Notes under the pieces: generated by a model
The model's input: only the letters and a program-made list of their open reading frames with translations
What the model was told of the DNA's origin: nothing
The model's database searches: none
NCBI GenBank assembly: GCA_021166685.1
Contig: JAJPEU010000010.1
Span: 248,001-312,000, forward strand
DNA: 64,000 nucleotides
DNA from: Sulfurovum sp.
Lineage (GTDB): Bacteria > Campylobacterota > Campylobacteria > Campylobacterales > Sulfurovaceae
Direction of reading: 5' to 3'
Made by a program: the position numbers and the translations under genes
Shown here: piece by piece, positions 43,674 to 53,859 of the stretch
How the letters are laid out: every line of letters starts with the position of its first letter
Numbering within the stretch: position 1 is the stretch's first letter

Positions 43674-44534
43674 CTACTTAGTATTGCTTGGATATTGTTG
43701 ACCATAATATTTACATGCTAAATAACTTGTAATTTCATCTGCAATTAAAGAAGTAAGACTATCATTACTTCCTCCAAACAATCCACCAATTATCTCCTTT
43801 TGTGAAATAAGCTCATCAACTTTTTTGTTGCCGATATAGAACTCTGCTTTCGTTATAAGGGATGATTTGTGATCCTCTGCAGCGGACATACCACCAAATA
43901 TCCACCTACCTAATTGACTGCCCTCTTGTTGGCTCAACAAAGACAATTTTATAATCATACCGTTTCCACTAGAAATTGATAGTCCTTCTAATCGTTGTTG
44001 TACTTTTGATGTAAGGGTTTCAATATTTTTATCACCAGAGCCAACAACGGAGATAGAAGATATTGCACTTCCGTCTAACGGTATGGATACTTTTTTGTTT
44101 TTTTGAAGAATTTGTTTATTGTCTTTTGAAATTTCACTAACTGAACTTTCTTTCAGATGGACCCTTTGAGCTGCAAGCCCCATTGACATATCAGCTTCGT
44201 ATATATATCGTTGATTAGGCTGGAACTGTTTGCACATGAAAGATGAATTTTCATAACCCATTGCAGCTATCCAGTGTCGCCCTGGTGTTAATTCATAATA
44301 TGCATAAGTTTCATGTGCTAATGAGTCAAAAACTTTATTGTCAATATTTATATTTATTGGATGCTGCGTATCTGTATGTATAAATAAGTGAGATTTTTTA
44401 GTATTAGTTCCTTGGATTGTTTTATAGTCGTCTATGTTTGATGTTGCCATTGGTACTGTCGGCAATTTCGGAACACATCCAGTAACAAATAATGCTGCAC
44501 TAGTTGCTGTAATTATTTTTGTAATTGTTTTCAC
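43674..44534 (-). CDS. Predicted lipoprotein, DUF4410-like C-terminal region
   Basis: GTG start with aagga RBS; VKTITKIITATSAALFVTGCVPK lipobox; LEGLSISSGNGMIIKLSLLSQQEGSQLGRWIFGG. Confidence 0.6.
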   Translation of the reverse strand: MKTITKIITATSAALFVTGCVPKLPTVPMATSNIDDYKTIQGTNTKKSHLFIHTDTQHPININIDNKVFDSLAHETYAYYELTPGRHWIAAMGYENSSFMCKQFQPNQRYIYEADMSMGLAAQRVHLKESSVSEISKDNKQILQKNKKVSIPLDGSAISSISVVGSGDKNIETLTSKVQQRLEGLSISSGNGMIIKLSLLSQQEGSQLGRWIFGGMSAAEDHKSSLITKAEFYIGNKKVDELISQKEIIGGLFGGSNDSLTSLIADEITSYLACKYYGQQYPSNTK

Positions 44535-44621
44535 TTGTTTCCTTATTATCTTATTTTTGCAAGTTCTAAAATTATTCATGTAATATAATAGTGAAATGTT
44601 TATCATTTTATGGAGTACTTT

Positions 44622-44813
44622 ATGTATACAAATAATTTAATTTTTATACTGTAGCAATTATACTCATTATGACAGGATTCATCCTCTGCCTCCTTTTAGT
44701 CCCAAATACAGCAAGTAAACAATCAGATGTATCAGCAAAAACAAGATAAAAAAACAAACTATCAACTCCAGCAGATTAACAATAATCTTAATGGAATCCG
44801 GAATGGATATTGA
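44622..44813 (+). pseudogene. Candidate frameshifted small membrane/secreted protein gene
   Basis: Frames join as MYTNNLIF/VAIILIMTGFILCLLLVP/SQIQQVNNQMYQQKQDKKTNYQLQQINNNLNGIRNGY followed by a hairpin terminator. Confidence 0.35.
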
Positions 44814-44817
44814 TTGA

Positions 44818-44842
44818 GAAAAGACCTTTAAGAGGTCTTTTT
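44818..44842. terminator. Bidirectional rho-independent terminator
   Basis: AAAAGACC-tttaaga-GGTCTTTTT. Confidence 0.75.
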
Positions 44843-44926
44843 ATAACAAAGTAATGCATATAATCATTCGCCAATTTTCTAACAAAAAGCTTCTAATCAA
44901 ATTTGATATGAGGTGTATTCTAAAAG

Positions 44927-45295
44927 CTATACTCCGTATCTGTAAGCTAGATAAACTCTAACCGTATCGAGTAAAGCTTCTGCATCCTTTCTGTGCTCAA
45001 AGAACGCTATAGGTATTTCATAGCCATGAATACTTAACGGTTTTATCACAACTGCAATGGCATACTTTTCATGAGGTGCTGTAGCACCACCTGGGTCTAT
45101 CTTCATTAAAGTAACACCATCTACAACGTCTGTATCTCTGCAGAAGATGTCCAGTTTCCAGTTTTCTACTAGTATCTTCTGTGTTTGTAAAGCTTTTATC
45201 TTTTGTTTGATTTTGTCTGCTTTGACCACATCATCACCAGTGAGAAGTTCACTAGATCTGGTATAGTCAAACAGTCTGTACTGACGGTACCCCAT
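44927..45295 (-). CDS. Hypothetical protein
   Basis: 122 aa ORF, stop/start overlap with upstream ORF. Confidence 0.6.
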   Translation of the reverse strand: MGYRQYRLFDYTRSSELLTGDDVVKADKIKQKIKALQTQKILVENWKLDIFCRDTDVVDGVTLMKIDPGGATAPHEKYAIAVVIKPLSIHGYEIPIAFFEHRKDAEALLDTVRVYLAYRYGV

Positions 45296-45783
45296 CAGGC
45301 ACTCCTCTGTGCTTCAAGTACATGGATGACATAGTAGTTAATCACTGAGCCAAAGAGAGTCTCAATAGCACGCTTGAGTGCCCTTGTCTCTGCTCTTGCA
45401 TTCATAAAGTGAAGTCCACCATTACCTTTGAGTTCTGAGAACTCGCAGATGCCCATACTGTCTGATTGCCTTCGTATGGAGCCAGTTTCGATACGGAGTG
45501 TCCCTAAAACCTGAGCATACTTCTCGGTTAGCTGTCTATCCTGTATCTTCCAGCTGTAAGAGATGGGTAGAGATGAGAGTATCTTAATGAGTGCATCTCT
45601 TTTTGCTTCCCACACTCCATTGATGTTTACAAAGTCATTTGGGGTGAGAAGTTTGTATGCTTGTACTTTGGTCTGTTTGATAAGTTCATAATCTGTACGA
45701 TTCTTAGCAGCAATCAGGATTTCTCCTGTCTTGCTGTCTATCTCCATAATCTCTGCTCCTGTGCTGATAGTTCTTGTGCTCAT
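45295..45783 (-). CDS. Putative phage-type ssDNA recombination (Rad52/ERF-like) protein
   Basis: NARAETRALKRAIETLFG resembles the conserved TRAxxRAL region of annealing/recombination proteins; adjacent to Gp157-like gene. Confidence 0.4.
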   Translation of the reverse strand: MSTRTISTGAEIMEIDSKTGEILIAAKNRTDYELIKQTKVQAYKLLTPNDFVNINGVWEAKRDALIKILSSLPISYSWKIQDRQLTEKYAQVLGTLRIETGSIRRQSDSMGICEFSELKGNGGLHFMNARAETRALKRAIETLFGSVINYYVIHVLEAQRSA

Positions 45784-46352
45784 GATGCTACCTCCTCTTT
45801 TGATACTAATGTTGTATTGTTTACACCCCTGCGTTTGTTGATTTTTATTTTTGCAGGTTTGGGAATACTTATCACCTCTAAACTGGAATGTTCTTGTATG
45901 ATATTGGCGTACTTGTCGCTGGTATAGAAGTGAAGCACTTTCTCTTCATCTATGACCTTCTTATAGAACCCTGCCTCAATGAGTGCTTCTTCATTGTGTA
46001 CTACCAGTTTGGTCTTGTCTGCTGTGGTTGCACCTGTAAATGTAATACTTGAGATGCCTGCACCATCGAGTTTGTCTATACCGTACTCTAGGAATATTTC
46101 TGCACCTGTAGTAAGTACAATCTCTTTTGCTGTTTTAAGACTGCTCTTGAGCTCCTGAAGCTCTTTTATCTCTTCGTCTATACTTTGTATCCTGTTGTCG
46201 ATAGAAAGGACTGAGAAGCCTATATAATCAGCTTTTCTTGTGTAGTCCTTGTCTGATTCGAGGATGGCTCTAAATTCCTCTTTGAGCCACTCTGTCGTTT
46301 TAGCTGTCGCACTCTGTACTGTCTGTTCAAATCTGTATCTTGTTGTTTTCAT
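45780..46352 (-). CDS. Gp157-like phage protein
   Basis: Coiled coil IDNRIQSIDEEIKELQELKSSLKTAKEIVLTT followed by GISSITFTGATTADKTKLVVHNEEALIEAGFYK, resembling siphovirus Gp157 layout. Confidence 0.45.
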   Translation of the reverse strand: MKTTRYRFEQTVQSATAKTTEWLKEEFRAILESDKDYTRKADYIGFSVLSIDNRIQSIDEEIKELQELKSSLKTAKEIVLTTGAEIFLEYGIDKLDGAGISSITFTGATTADKTKLVVHNEEALIEAGFYKKVIDEEKVLHFYTSDKYANIIQEHSSLEVISIPKPAKIKINKRRGVNNTTLVSKEEVAS

Positions 46353-46353
46353 C

Positions 46354-46596
46354 TTATGCTCCTAGTTTTGGATAATAGTCGATGTTGTTGACTGCTTTTA
46401 AAGTGTTATAGTGTACAATTGAAGCCCCTGTAGTTGAGGACATTTTGATGTCTTCTTCTACTTCTTTTGTATCACTTTCACTCACCTCTTGGTCGCATAC
46501 CCATTCCATATAGCTGACATATTGGTCAAACTCTGTCTCACGGATACGTTGTAGTTCATCTTTTATTTTTGACATGATGATTACCTCCTGTGTCAA
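46354..46596 (-). CDS. Small hypothetical protein
   Basis: 80 aa ORF in the ardA operon; internal Met (MSKIKDELQ) is a likely start. Confidence 0.5.
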   Translation of the reverse strand: MTQEVIIMSKIKDELQRIRETEFDQYVSYMEWVCDQEVSESDTKEVEEDIKMSSTTGASIVHYNTLKAVNNIDYYPKLGA

Positions 46597-46656
46597 AACG
46601 TGTTACTGACTGCATAGCAGCACTGCTGGTTCTAGTTTAGGCACTTTACGGTGCAG

Positions 46657-47193
46657 TTAGCCAATGTACTCATAGACATCACCGTCTATCTCCCAATAGG
46701 TTCCGTCATGCTCAAGGTCTCTAGCGATACCGTCATAGTCAATGTTGTTGGCGATAAGGTCTGGGATATCTTTGAGGTTGTAGCAGCTATCTATGAGGTC
46801 ATAGGCGACATCTTCCATCGTGTAGTTGTGGTAGACCGTGACATCTTCCGCTCTGCTGATGGCATCTTCTATATCTATAGTGATACCCTCATCAAGTAGG
46901 AACTTGACTGCTTTGAGTTTGTTTTTGGGAAGGTCTGAGAGTAAGTTCAGTTCATCATTGAGTTCGTAGATGTTTTCATATTCATCTATCTCTTTAATAT
47001 CTATATCATCCCATTCATAGTCAGTGATGAAGTACTCTTCATGGTTCTCTTCTCCTGTTACCTGTTCACCTTCACTAAGTACTTCTGAGATGGCTTGTGA
47101 GAGCTCAAACTTTGTAAGTGGTAGCTGAATCCACGTTCCTGATAGACAGCCTGCGTTATAGGCTGCTAAGTCTGTTAAAAAGATTTTTAACAT
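46657..47193 (-). CDS. ardA: ArdA-family antirestriction protein
   Basis: IFLTDLAAYNAGCLSGTWIQLP; EEYFITDYEWDDIDIKEIDEYENIYELNDELNLLSDL; acidic DNA-mimic-like composition. Confidence 0.85.
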   Translation of the reverse strand: MLKIFLTDLAAYNAGCLSGTWIQLPLTKFELSQAISEVLSEGEQVTGEENHEEYFITDYEWDDIDIKEIDEYENIYELNDELNLLSDLPKNKLKAVKFLLDEGITIDIEDAISRAEDVTVYHNYTMEDVAYDLIDSCYNLKDIPDLIANNIDYDGIARDLEHDGTYWEIDGDVYEYIG

Positions 47194-47498
47194 GGTTGAC
47201 TCCTTTTGGTTTGATTTAGTTTAGACTCATTGCGGAGTTGGAACCAGTAAGGGAGAGTGGTTTTGGGCTTGCGTGTATTTTTGATGGGTGCGATAGCAAT
47301 TTAAGTGAAGGAAGGAAGGAAGGTGTCAGTGAATCGGTGTAGTTTGTATTGGTAAGAAAATTTGTACTGGTTTGAAAAAAAGGATTGTTATTGTTGAGTC
47401 GGGGGGTGGTGTTCAGGTTAAGTCCAGTAGAAGCTCCTACTGGGGTCGTGCTAAAATATTATGGGTTGGGGGATATTTTGGAAAAACAACTTAAATGT

Positions 47499-48506
47499 TT
47501 ATGGCATTGTTTTTTGTGAAGAAGCTACTGATGTAAGATTTTTATCTAAACTTACACAACGAACATTCTTTTTAATAAATTTAATGTCGGAGTTACCGTA
47601 TCCAGCCTTGAAGAACACACCCCATACACTATCAACTTGTGTATTGTCAGTATTCAATGTGTCACTCCAATATGTGTAAATGTCGAAACCTTCTGCCTGA
47701 TAGCATGATTGATAACTAGTATTTGCACGATTTTTATCGGTGATTATGTTCCAATCATCATCACCATTAATCACATTTGTTCCTCCACAATCACTCACAA
47801 CTTTTCTCAACTCCTGATAAGTAGGTAATTTTCCTTCGCTAGCCTTGCAAATATTATAAGCGCTATCCCAAGAAGCTGTACAAAATCCGGCACTTATGGT
47901 TCCACCATTAGATGTACACGTATAATCGGATGGGTCTATCCACTTACCATTATTTTTTATTTTTTTATTCAAGCTATTATTGGATTCAGATTGTAGTTTT
48001 TTTTGATAATCTGGCTGTTGTTGTTGCTCATTTTTGGAAACTAGGATTGAGATAATTATACTGATAATTAAATATATGGCAAATAAAATCATAAAACCAT
48101 TTGAATTACTTGATTTTGCTTCTTTTTGTAATGGTTTTCGAAATCTCTCTTTCCGCTCTTTTTCTTCCCTTTCCCTTTCTTTTTCTTCTTTCTCCTTTCT
48201 CTCTTTAGCCTTCTTTTCTTCGAGAATAGGATCCTTGAAGCCATTTTTTATATAAGTAAATAGACTTTCTCTTGACATCTCATCAAAAGCAATTTTAAGT
48301 GCATCAAATTGATCCTTAATCGACTGTACTCTGTATTGCATATACTTTGCTTCAGCTTTTGACTCTATTCCATCAGAATGAGCCAAAGCTTTTGCCCATA
48401 AGCCTTTGGTGCGTATGCCTTGCTCAATCTCTTCAAGTACATATTCATATAATATTTCATCTTGAGCTCGATTTGAAATTGCCATTTTTTTTAGTTTGTT
48501 AAACAC
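47499..48506 (-). CDS. Single-pass membrane protein with C-terminal DUF1566/FGE-like domain
   Basis: E/K-rich linker, TM FMILFAIYLIISIIISILV, Cys-containing CTASWDSAYNICKASEGKLPTYQELRKVVSDCGG. Confidence 0.65.
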   Translation of the reverse strand: MFNKLKKMAISNRAQDEILYEYVLEEIEQGIRTKGLWAKALAHSDGIESKAEAKYMQYRVQSIKDQFDALKIAFDEMSRESLFTYIKNGFKDPILEEKKAKERKEKEEKEREREEKERKERFRKPLQKEAKSSNSNGFMILFAIYLIISIIISILVSKNEQQQQPDYQKKLQSESNNSLNKKIKNNGKWIDPSDYTCTSNGGTISAGFCTASWDSAYNICKASEGKLPTYQELRKVVSDCGGTNVINGDDDWNIITDKNRANTSYQSCYQAEGFDIYTYWSDTLNTDNTQVDSVWGVFFKAGYGNSDIKFIKKNVRCVSLDKNLTSVASSQKTMP

Positions 48507-49142
48507 TGAGATACCTTATTTAATTATCTATTATCAAATATTATACATAAATCAAACTCAATTTAACTGCAACTCAATCTTAATAAATGTGTAATTCTTA
48601 TATTTACACTCCCTTTAAGTATTTTTCACACCTTTTTAGCAGATAGGATTTAATCTGATATCTTTAGAGCCATGAAGATGACCGCATATACCTCCTATAC
48701 GGGAAAGTTAGCATTTAGGGTGGGTTTACATACTAGAAAATGAGTATTTTGGTCACTTATATTATAAAATATAAACTATCTATTTGTTGCGTATGCAAGG
48801 CTGCCACCGAGATAAATATCACGATGTATGAGCCAAGTAGATATAAGACGTTCCCGTAGACACGGAGTGCAAACGTAGTGTCAAGGTGGTTGTCGTTAGC
48901 TACGCAGGTGAAGGAGTCGTGGAGTTTATCGAAGAGTGGATAGGCTTGCATACACTATACACAGTCTGACAAAAATGTCTTTTATGGGAAAACTCAGATG
49001 AGTTAATATAGAAGAAATAATTTTATCCACCGTCTACGCTACTGGTACTGCAATCGGTTCGCTTTGCTCACCTCAATTGTACCCCGCTTCGACGGTGACA
49101 GAGGAAGAAGAAGGTAGATATATTTTAAAATACTGTTATATC

Positions 49143-49254
49143 ATCATGTCATTTGTGACGGATATGACACACTACAAATATAATTTTATGAGCTATAGAT
49201 TATGTAAATAAAAAATGTTTTTTACAGTGTCATCTTCGTCACAAATGACATGAT
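49143..49254. repeat. 18-bp perfect inverted repeat downstream of hsdR
   Basis: ATCATGTCATTTGTGACG (49143-49160) and CGTCACAAATGACATGAT (49237-49254); 76-nt spacer with further TGACAC/GTGTCA pairing. Confidence 0.75.
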
Positions 49255-49265
49255 TTTAATCCTAT

Positions 49266-52200
49266 CTATTTACTCCACTCGTCACTGAGCACTTCAGCCT
49301 GTCTCATGACCATATCCATTGCTTGTGCCTGTTTGTCTGGTGGATACTTGTAGCGTCTTAGGATAATCCTGATCATATTTCTCATCTTGGCTCTTACGCT
49401 TTCTCGCTTCTGCCAATCCACACTTACACTGCTTCTTAGTTTTGAGGTAAGCTCTTGGGCAATCTTTTTGAGCACTTCATCGCCCATCTCTCTCAGCGCA
49501 GATTCGTTTTCCGCCAGTGCATCATAGAAGGCAAGCTCATCAAAGCTCAGTCCTAACTCTTCTCCATGTTTAGCAGCTTTTGCGAAGTCTTTAGCCATCT
49601 GTATCAGCTCTTCTATGACTTTTGCAGTTTCTATGGCTCTGTTGTGATACTTGCCCAGTGTTGCTTGGAGTCTGTCGCTAAACTTCTTCTCTTGGACTAC
49701 ATTGTTTCTTGTTTTGGCTTTGATGTCATCCCTGAGCAGTCTTTCCAGTAGTTCCACGGCTAAGTTCTTGTGAGGCATGTTTGCCACATCTTCCAAGAAC
49801 TCGTCACTGAGTATGCCTATGTTGGGTTTCTCTAGTCCTACGAGTGAAAAGATATCTTCCACTCCTTCTGAGATAAGGGCATTGTCTATAATCTGCTTAA
49901 TGGCTTTGTTGGGGTCTTTCTTGGTTGGCGTAGCGGTTCCAGCTTTCTGTATCACTGCTTTAACAGCTTGGAAGAAGGCTATCTCTTCTTTGTGTGCTTT
50001 GGCTTCATCTAGCGTGCCACATAGACTGAACGCTTTAGTCAATGACAGTACTTCATCTTGGTATCGTTTCTTTCCATCATCAAGCCCTAGTATATGGTTA
50101 GCTGCTGGAGCTAAGAGCATATGCGCTTTAGTCTTGTATTCCAAGTAGTCAAACCCATGATACATATTGCCTACGATGTCCAATCTCTTTAGCATCTCTG
50201 CGAGTGCTTCTGCTATATCTAACGTGCCAGTACCTCTGCCTCCTGCTCCAGTGTAAGTCTGTAGTGCATGTTTCAGCTCATTGGCTATACCGATATAATC
50301 AACGACTAAGCCACCTTTCTTATCTTTAAATACCCTATTTACCCTAGCGATGGCTTGCATGAGGTTGTGAGACTTCATAGGCTTGTCTATGTACATAGTA
50401 TGCAAGCTTGGTGCATCAAACCCCGTTAGCCACATATCTCTGACTATGACCAGCTTTAGTTCATCATCTACATCTTTGATGCGCTTCTCTAAGTCTTTCT
50501 TGATTTGCTTGGAGTAGATATGTTTCTGTAGCTTGGCATCATCACTGGCTGAACCTGTCATGATGATTTTGATAGCACCTTTGGTTGGGTCTTCACTGTG
50601 CCACTGCGGTCTAAGAGCAACGATAGCATCATAAAGGTCTACTGCTATCTGCCTACTCATGGCTACTATCATACCTTTACCGTCTATAGCGGCAGTTCTC
50701 TCTTCAAAGTGTTCTACTAAGTCTTTGGCAATCTGTTTTATCCGTGGTTCTGAGCCTACCAGCTTCTCTAAAGCACTCCACTTGCTCTTAAACTTCTCTT
50801 TATCGGCTGTTTCTTCATCTATTACCAGCTCACCCACTTCTGCATCTATCTCTTTGAGTACAGCTGCATCCAAATCCAGCTTAGCCAGTCTGCTCTCATA
50901 GTAGATGGGAACAGTCGCACCATCCCTGACGGCATCTTCTATGTCATAGATAGAGATATAATCCCCAAATACGCTTCGTGTGTCTTTGTCTTCACTCTCT
51001 ATGGGTGTACCTGTAAATCCGATGAATGTAGCATGAGGTACTGCATCTCTGAGGTGTTGCGCATAGCCGTACTTGAACTGACCCGTTTCACTGTTTAGCA
51101 TCGCATCAAACCCGTACTGGCTTCTGTGCGCTTCGTCTGCTATGACTACGATGTTGTCTCTTTCGCTGAGTACGGGAAATCTGCTCTCTTCTTTTTTGAG
51201 TGAGAACTTCTGCATGGTAGTAAAGATGATGCCGCCAGAGGGCTTGTTTCTAAGCATCTCTCTAAGCTCATCTACACTGTCCACCTGTACAGGGTCTTGA
51301 CCCAGCAGCATCTTGGCACTGCTAAAGGTAGCGTAAAGCTGACCATCCAAGTCATTTCTGTCTGTAACGATGAGAAGGGTAGGATTTTTCATCGCTGCTT
51401 GTTTGGTGAGCTTCCCTGCAAAACATGCCATAGAGATGGACTTCCCTGAGCCTTGCGTGTGCCATATGACACCCCCTCTTTTTGAGCCGCCTGTAGAAGC
51501 TTCTATGACTGAGTGTACCGCTTCACGTACTGCGTGGAACTGGTGGTAGCCTGCTATCTTCTTGATGATACTCTTGCCGTCATCTTCAAAGAGTATGAAG
51601 TTCTGTAGATAATCCAGTAGATGTTCTTTGTCAAAGAATCCTTTAATGAGCGTATCGAGCTCATACTCCAGAAGCGGTCTGTCGTTTTCATCTTTGATGG
51701 TTCGCCAGTACATGTAACGCTCATCTGTAGCAGTCAGTGACCCTACTCTGGCATGGATACCATCACTGATGACTAAGGCTTCATTGTAAACAAATAAATC
51801 CTCTATCTCGTCTTTATAGGTTTGCAGTTGGTTGTAGGCTTTGAAGATGTCTGCATTGGTATCTGCTGGGTTTTTTAGCTCTATCACCGAGACAGGCAAA
51901 CCGTTGATGAAAACAACAAGGTCGGGTCTTCTGTTGCCTTTAGTGCCTTTGATGGTGTATTGATTGACCACCAGAAAATCATTGTTTGCAGGGTTCTCAA
52001 AGTCGATGAGCTTTACCACATCCCCTCTGGTTTCATCACCGTTTTTTACCTCTACGGAGATACCCTGCAAGAGCATCTGATGGAAAGCTCTATTGTTTTG
52101 TATAAGGGTGGCATGTTGTGGTTTTTTGAGTAGATGGATGGCTTCATCTATGGCTGTAACAGGAAGTGTAGGATTGAGCTTTGTGAGGGCTGTATGAAGT

Positions 52201-52370
52201 CTGTTGGATAGTAGCACTTCTTGGTAGTTGGCTCTTTGAGGAGTCTCACTATCGGGTGCTATGTCGTAGCCATGATAGTAGTCGTATCCTAACTCTTTAA
52301 ACCACTCCAGGGCTAGCTGTTCTACTTGGTCTTCATTTATCACCACTTGTCTCCTCAAGTAGCTAGCCAT
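49266..52370 (-). CDS. hsdR: Type I restriction enzyme HsdR subunit
   Basis: [69 protein letters not shown]. Confidence 0.95.
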   Translation of the reverse strand: MASYLRRQVVINEDQVEQLALEWFKELGYDYYHGYDIAPDSETPQRANYQEVLLSNRLHTALTKLNPTLPVTAIDEAIHLLKKPQHATLIQNNRAFHQMLLQGISVEVKNGDETRGDVVKLIDFENPANNDFLVVNQYTIKGTKGNRRPDLVVFINGLPVSVIELKNPADTNADIFKAYNQLQTYKDEIEDLFVYNEALVISDGIHARVGSLTATDERYMYWRTIKDENDRPLLEYELDTLIKGFFDKEHLLDYLQNFILFEDDGKSIIKKIAGYHQFHAVREAVHSVIEASTGGSKRGGVIWHTQGSGKSISMACFAGKLTKQAAMKNPTLLIVTDRNDLDGQLYATFSSAKMLLGQDPVQVDSVDELREMLRNKPSGGIIFTTMQKFSLKKEESRFPVLSERDNIVVIADEAHRSQYGFDAMLNSETGQFKYGYAQHLRDAVPHATFIGFTGTPIESEDKDTRSVFGDYISIYDIEDAVRDGATVPIYYESRLAKLDLDAAVLKEIDAEVGELVIDEETADKEKFKSKWSALEKLVGSEPRIKQIAKDLVEHFEERTAAIDGKGMIVAMSRQIAVDLYDAIVALRPQWHSEDPTKGAIKIIMTGSASDDAKLQKHIYSKQIKKDLEKRIKDVDDELKLVIVRDMWLTGFDAPSLHTMYIDKPMKSHNLMQAIARVNRVFKDKKGGLVVDYIGIANELKHALQTYTGAGGRGTGTLDIAEALAEMLKRLDIVGNMYHGFDYLEYKTKAHMLLAPAANHILGLDDGKKRYQDEVLSLTKAFSLCGTLDEAKAHKEEIAFFQAVKAVIQKAGTATPTKKDPNKAIKQIIDNALISEGVEDIFSLVGLEKPNIGILSDEFLEDVANMPHKNLAVELLERLLRDDIKAKTRNNVVQEKKFSDRLQATLGKYHNRAIETAKVIEELIQMAKDFAKAAKHGEELGLSFDELAFYDALAENESALREMGDEVLKKIAQELTSKLRSSVSVDWQKRESVRAKMRNMIRIILRRYKYPPDKQAQAMDMVMRQAEVLSDEWSK

Positions 52371-52376
52371 TTATCT

Positions 52377-53093
52377 CTATTGAGCAATTAGTTCTAAATA
52401 GTGAGCTATTTGTTCTTTTTCTTTATATGGATATGTGTCTACAAAGTTATGCTCTAATTTCTTTAAATATTGATTTTCTGGATTAATTTTGCCAGAAATA
52501 TTCAAAAAGTCATATCTACTATTATTATTATCTCGAGTCGCCATAACCATTCTGGTTACATCATGCTTTACAGTCATTTTACCAACGATTGAATGATGTA
52601 TAATATGTTTTTTTATACTCTCTACTTCAAAATCAAATTCGGTAGACTGATTGGTTCGTAAACGAATATAATTTCTAAAAGATTGACTTTTTGCAAGTTT
52701 AATACTTTGCTCTAAAATCTCTGCTTTTTCATCTTTTTTATTTTCTGTTTGAATTTTAAAGCCTATATAATCGTCAAAAATTTCTTCAAGTACTTCATCT
52801 TCCATTTTTTCAGATGCAGATTTTCTTTCCTCACTAAAACGGAAGTTATGGAAATAGTGTTTACCTTCCAATAAACGATGATCTAACGCTAATTCATTTA
52901 GATATTCAATTACGCCTAAAAATTTCTTTTTTTCTCCAATAAGTGCAGAACAATACATATTCCTAGCTTCATCTTCTTTCAGAATACGGTTCTTTCCTTT
53001 TCCAGAAGTGAGCATAACACCAACATTAATAAACTCATCACTCAAAATATGAGGGAAATAGCGTATCACTTGATAGGTATAAATTTGTCTCAT
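52377..53093 (-). CDS. DUF3037 domain protein
   Basis: MRQIYTYQVIRYFPHILSDEFINVGVMLTSGK is the DUF3037 N-terminal signature; strong RBS aaggagggg. Confidence 0.75.
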   Translation of the reverse strand: MRQIYTYQVIRYFPHILSDEFINVGVMLTSGKGKNRILKEDEARNMYCSALIGEKKKFLGVIEYLNELALDHRLLEGKHYFHNFRFSEERKSASEKMEDEVLEEIFDDYIGFKIQTENKKDEKAEILEQSIKLAKSQSFRNYIRLRTNQSTEFDFEVESIKKHIIHHSIVGKMTVKHDVTRMVMATRDNNNSRYDFLNISGKINPENQYLKKLEHNFVDTYPYKEKEQIAHYLELIAQ

Positions 53094-53106
53094 CTTCCCC
53101 TCCTTT

Positions 53107-53859
53107 CTATTCAAATATCTTGTTGCTTACAGCTCGTGCACATAAAATCACTTCAAGATATATCCTGTCATTATAGGTTTCCCACTCTTGGGGGATTTCC
53201 TCTATAATTTCGTGTATTATACCTTCTATTTCCTGCGGTTTCAAAGTAACTCTAGTTAAATTATTGCGCAATAAGTAGCCTGGTCTTTTTACTACATTGC
53301 ATGTCTGAAAATACATCATTCTGTCATTAATGGTGTTCGTGATAATATCTTTGTATACATCTATACTATCCATTGCCAGCCCCCAATCTATCGCATAATA
53401 TCGATTACTGACTGTTTGATCTTTTAAGATGTTTGGATTCTCAGTATCACGATCATCATTTAGCAAAATATTATCTATAGTTCTAAGATGCTTGATAAAA
53501 TTTTGATTTTCAATCTCTCCCTCTACTTTTTCACAATTGTCTTTATAGGGTATTGCTATATTTGTTCCTAAAGAATTAGACATATAGAATAAACTAAGCG
53601 GATCGATAGTTGCATTTTCTGCAAGTTCTAGTGCCGCTTCATCTATCTGTATCAACTTTAATTCCAACGGAGCAATCTGCCAATCTAGTTTCTCTAACAA
53701 TTTATACGCTATAAATTCATTGGTAATTCCACGGTCTTTCCTTGCCATGCCATCGGTACGAAATTTTACGACATAAACTTCACCGTCACTCGCTTTGACT
53801 TTTATGGGTTTGGTTTTTCCATAAGGCAAAGTTTCTATAATTTTATCGATATAAAGCAT
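53107..53859 (-). CDS. HipA_2-type kinase-like protein
   Basis: YVVKFRTDGMARKDRGITNEFIAYKLLEKLDWQIAPLEL; RTIDNILLNDDRDTENPNIL; YYAIDWGLAMD (kinase-like catalytic and metal-binding segments). Confidence 0.75.
   Translation of the reverse strand: MLYIDKIIETLPYGKTKPIKVKASDGEVYVVKFRTDGMARKDRGITNEFIAYKLLEKLDWQIAPLELKLIQIDEAALELAENATIDPLSLFYMSNSLGTNIAIPYKDNCEKVEGEIENQNFIKHLRTIDNILLNDDRDTENPNILKDQTVSNRYYAIDWGLAMDSIDVYKDIITNTINDRMMYFQTCNVVKRPGYLLRNNLTRVTLKPQEIEGIIHEIIEEIPQEWETYNDRIYLEVILCARAVSNKIFE

Noticed and set aside
47310-47330. GGAAGGAAGGAAGG short tandem repeat
   Set aside because: Only about three units in an intergenic region; too short to argue function.
48757-48951. 64-aa minus-strand ORF
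   Set aside because: Plausible hydrophobic C-terminus but no clear RBS or homologous motif; not called as a gene.
53107-53859. Classic HipAB toxin-antitoxin module
   Set aside because: No HipB-like HTH antitoxin nearby; the protein is the shorter HipA_2-like form and its partner is DUF3037, so it is not called hipA.
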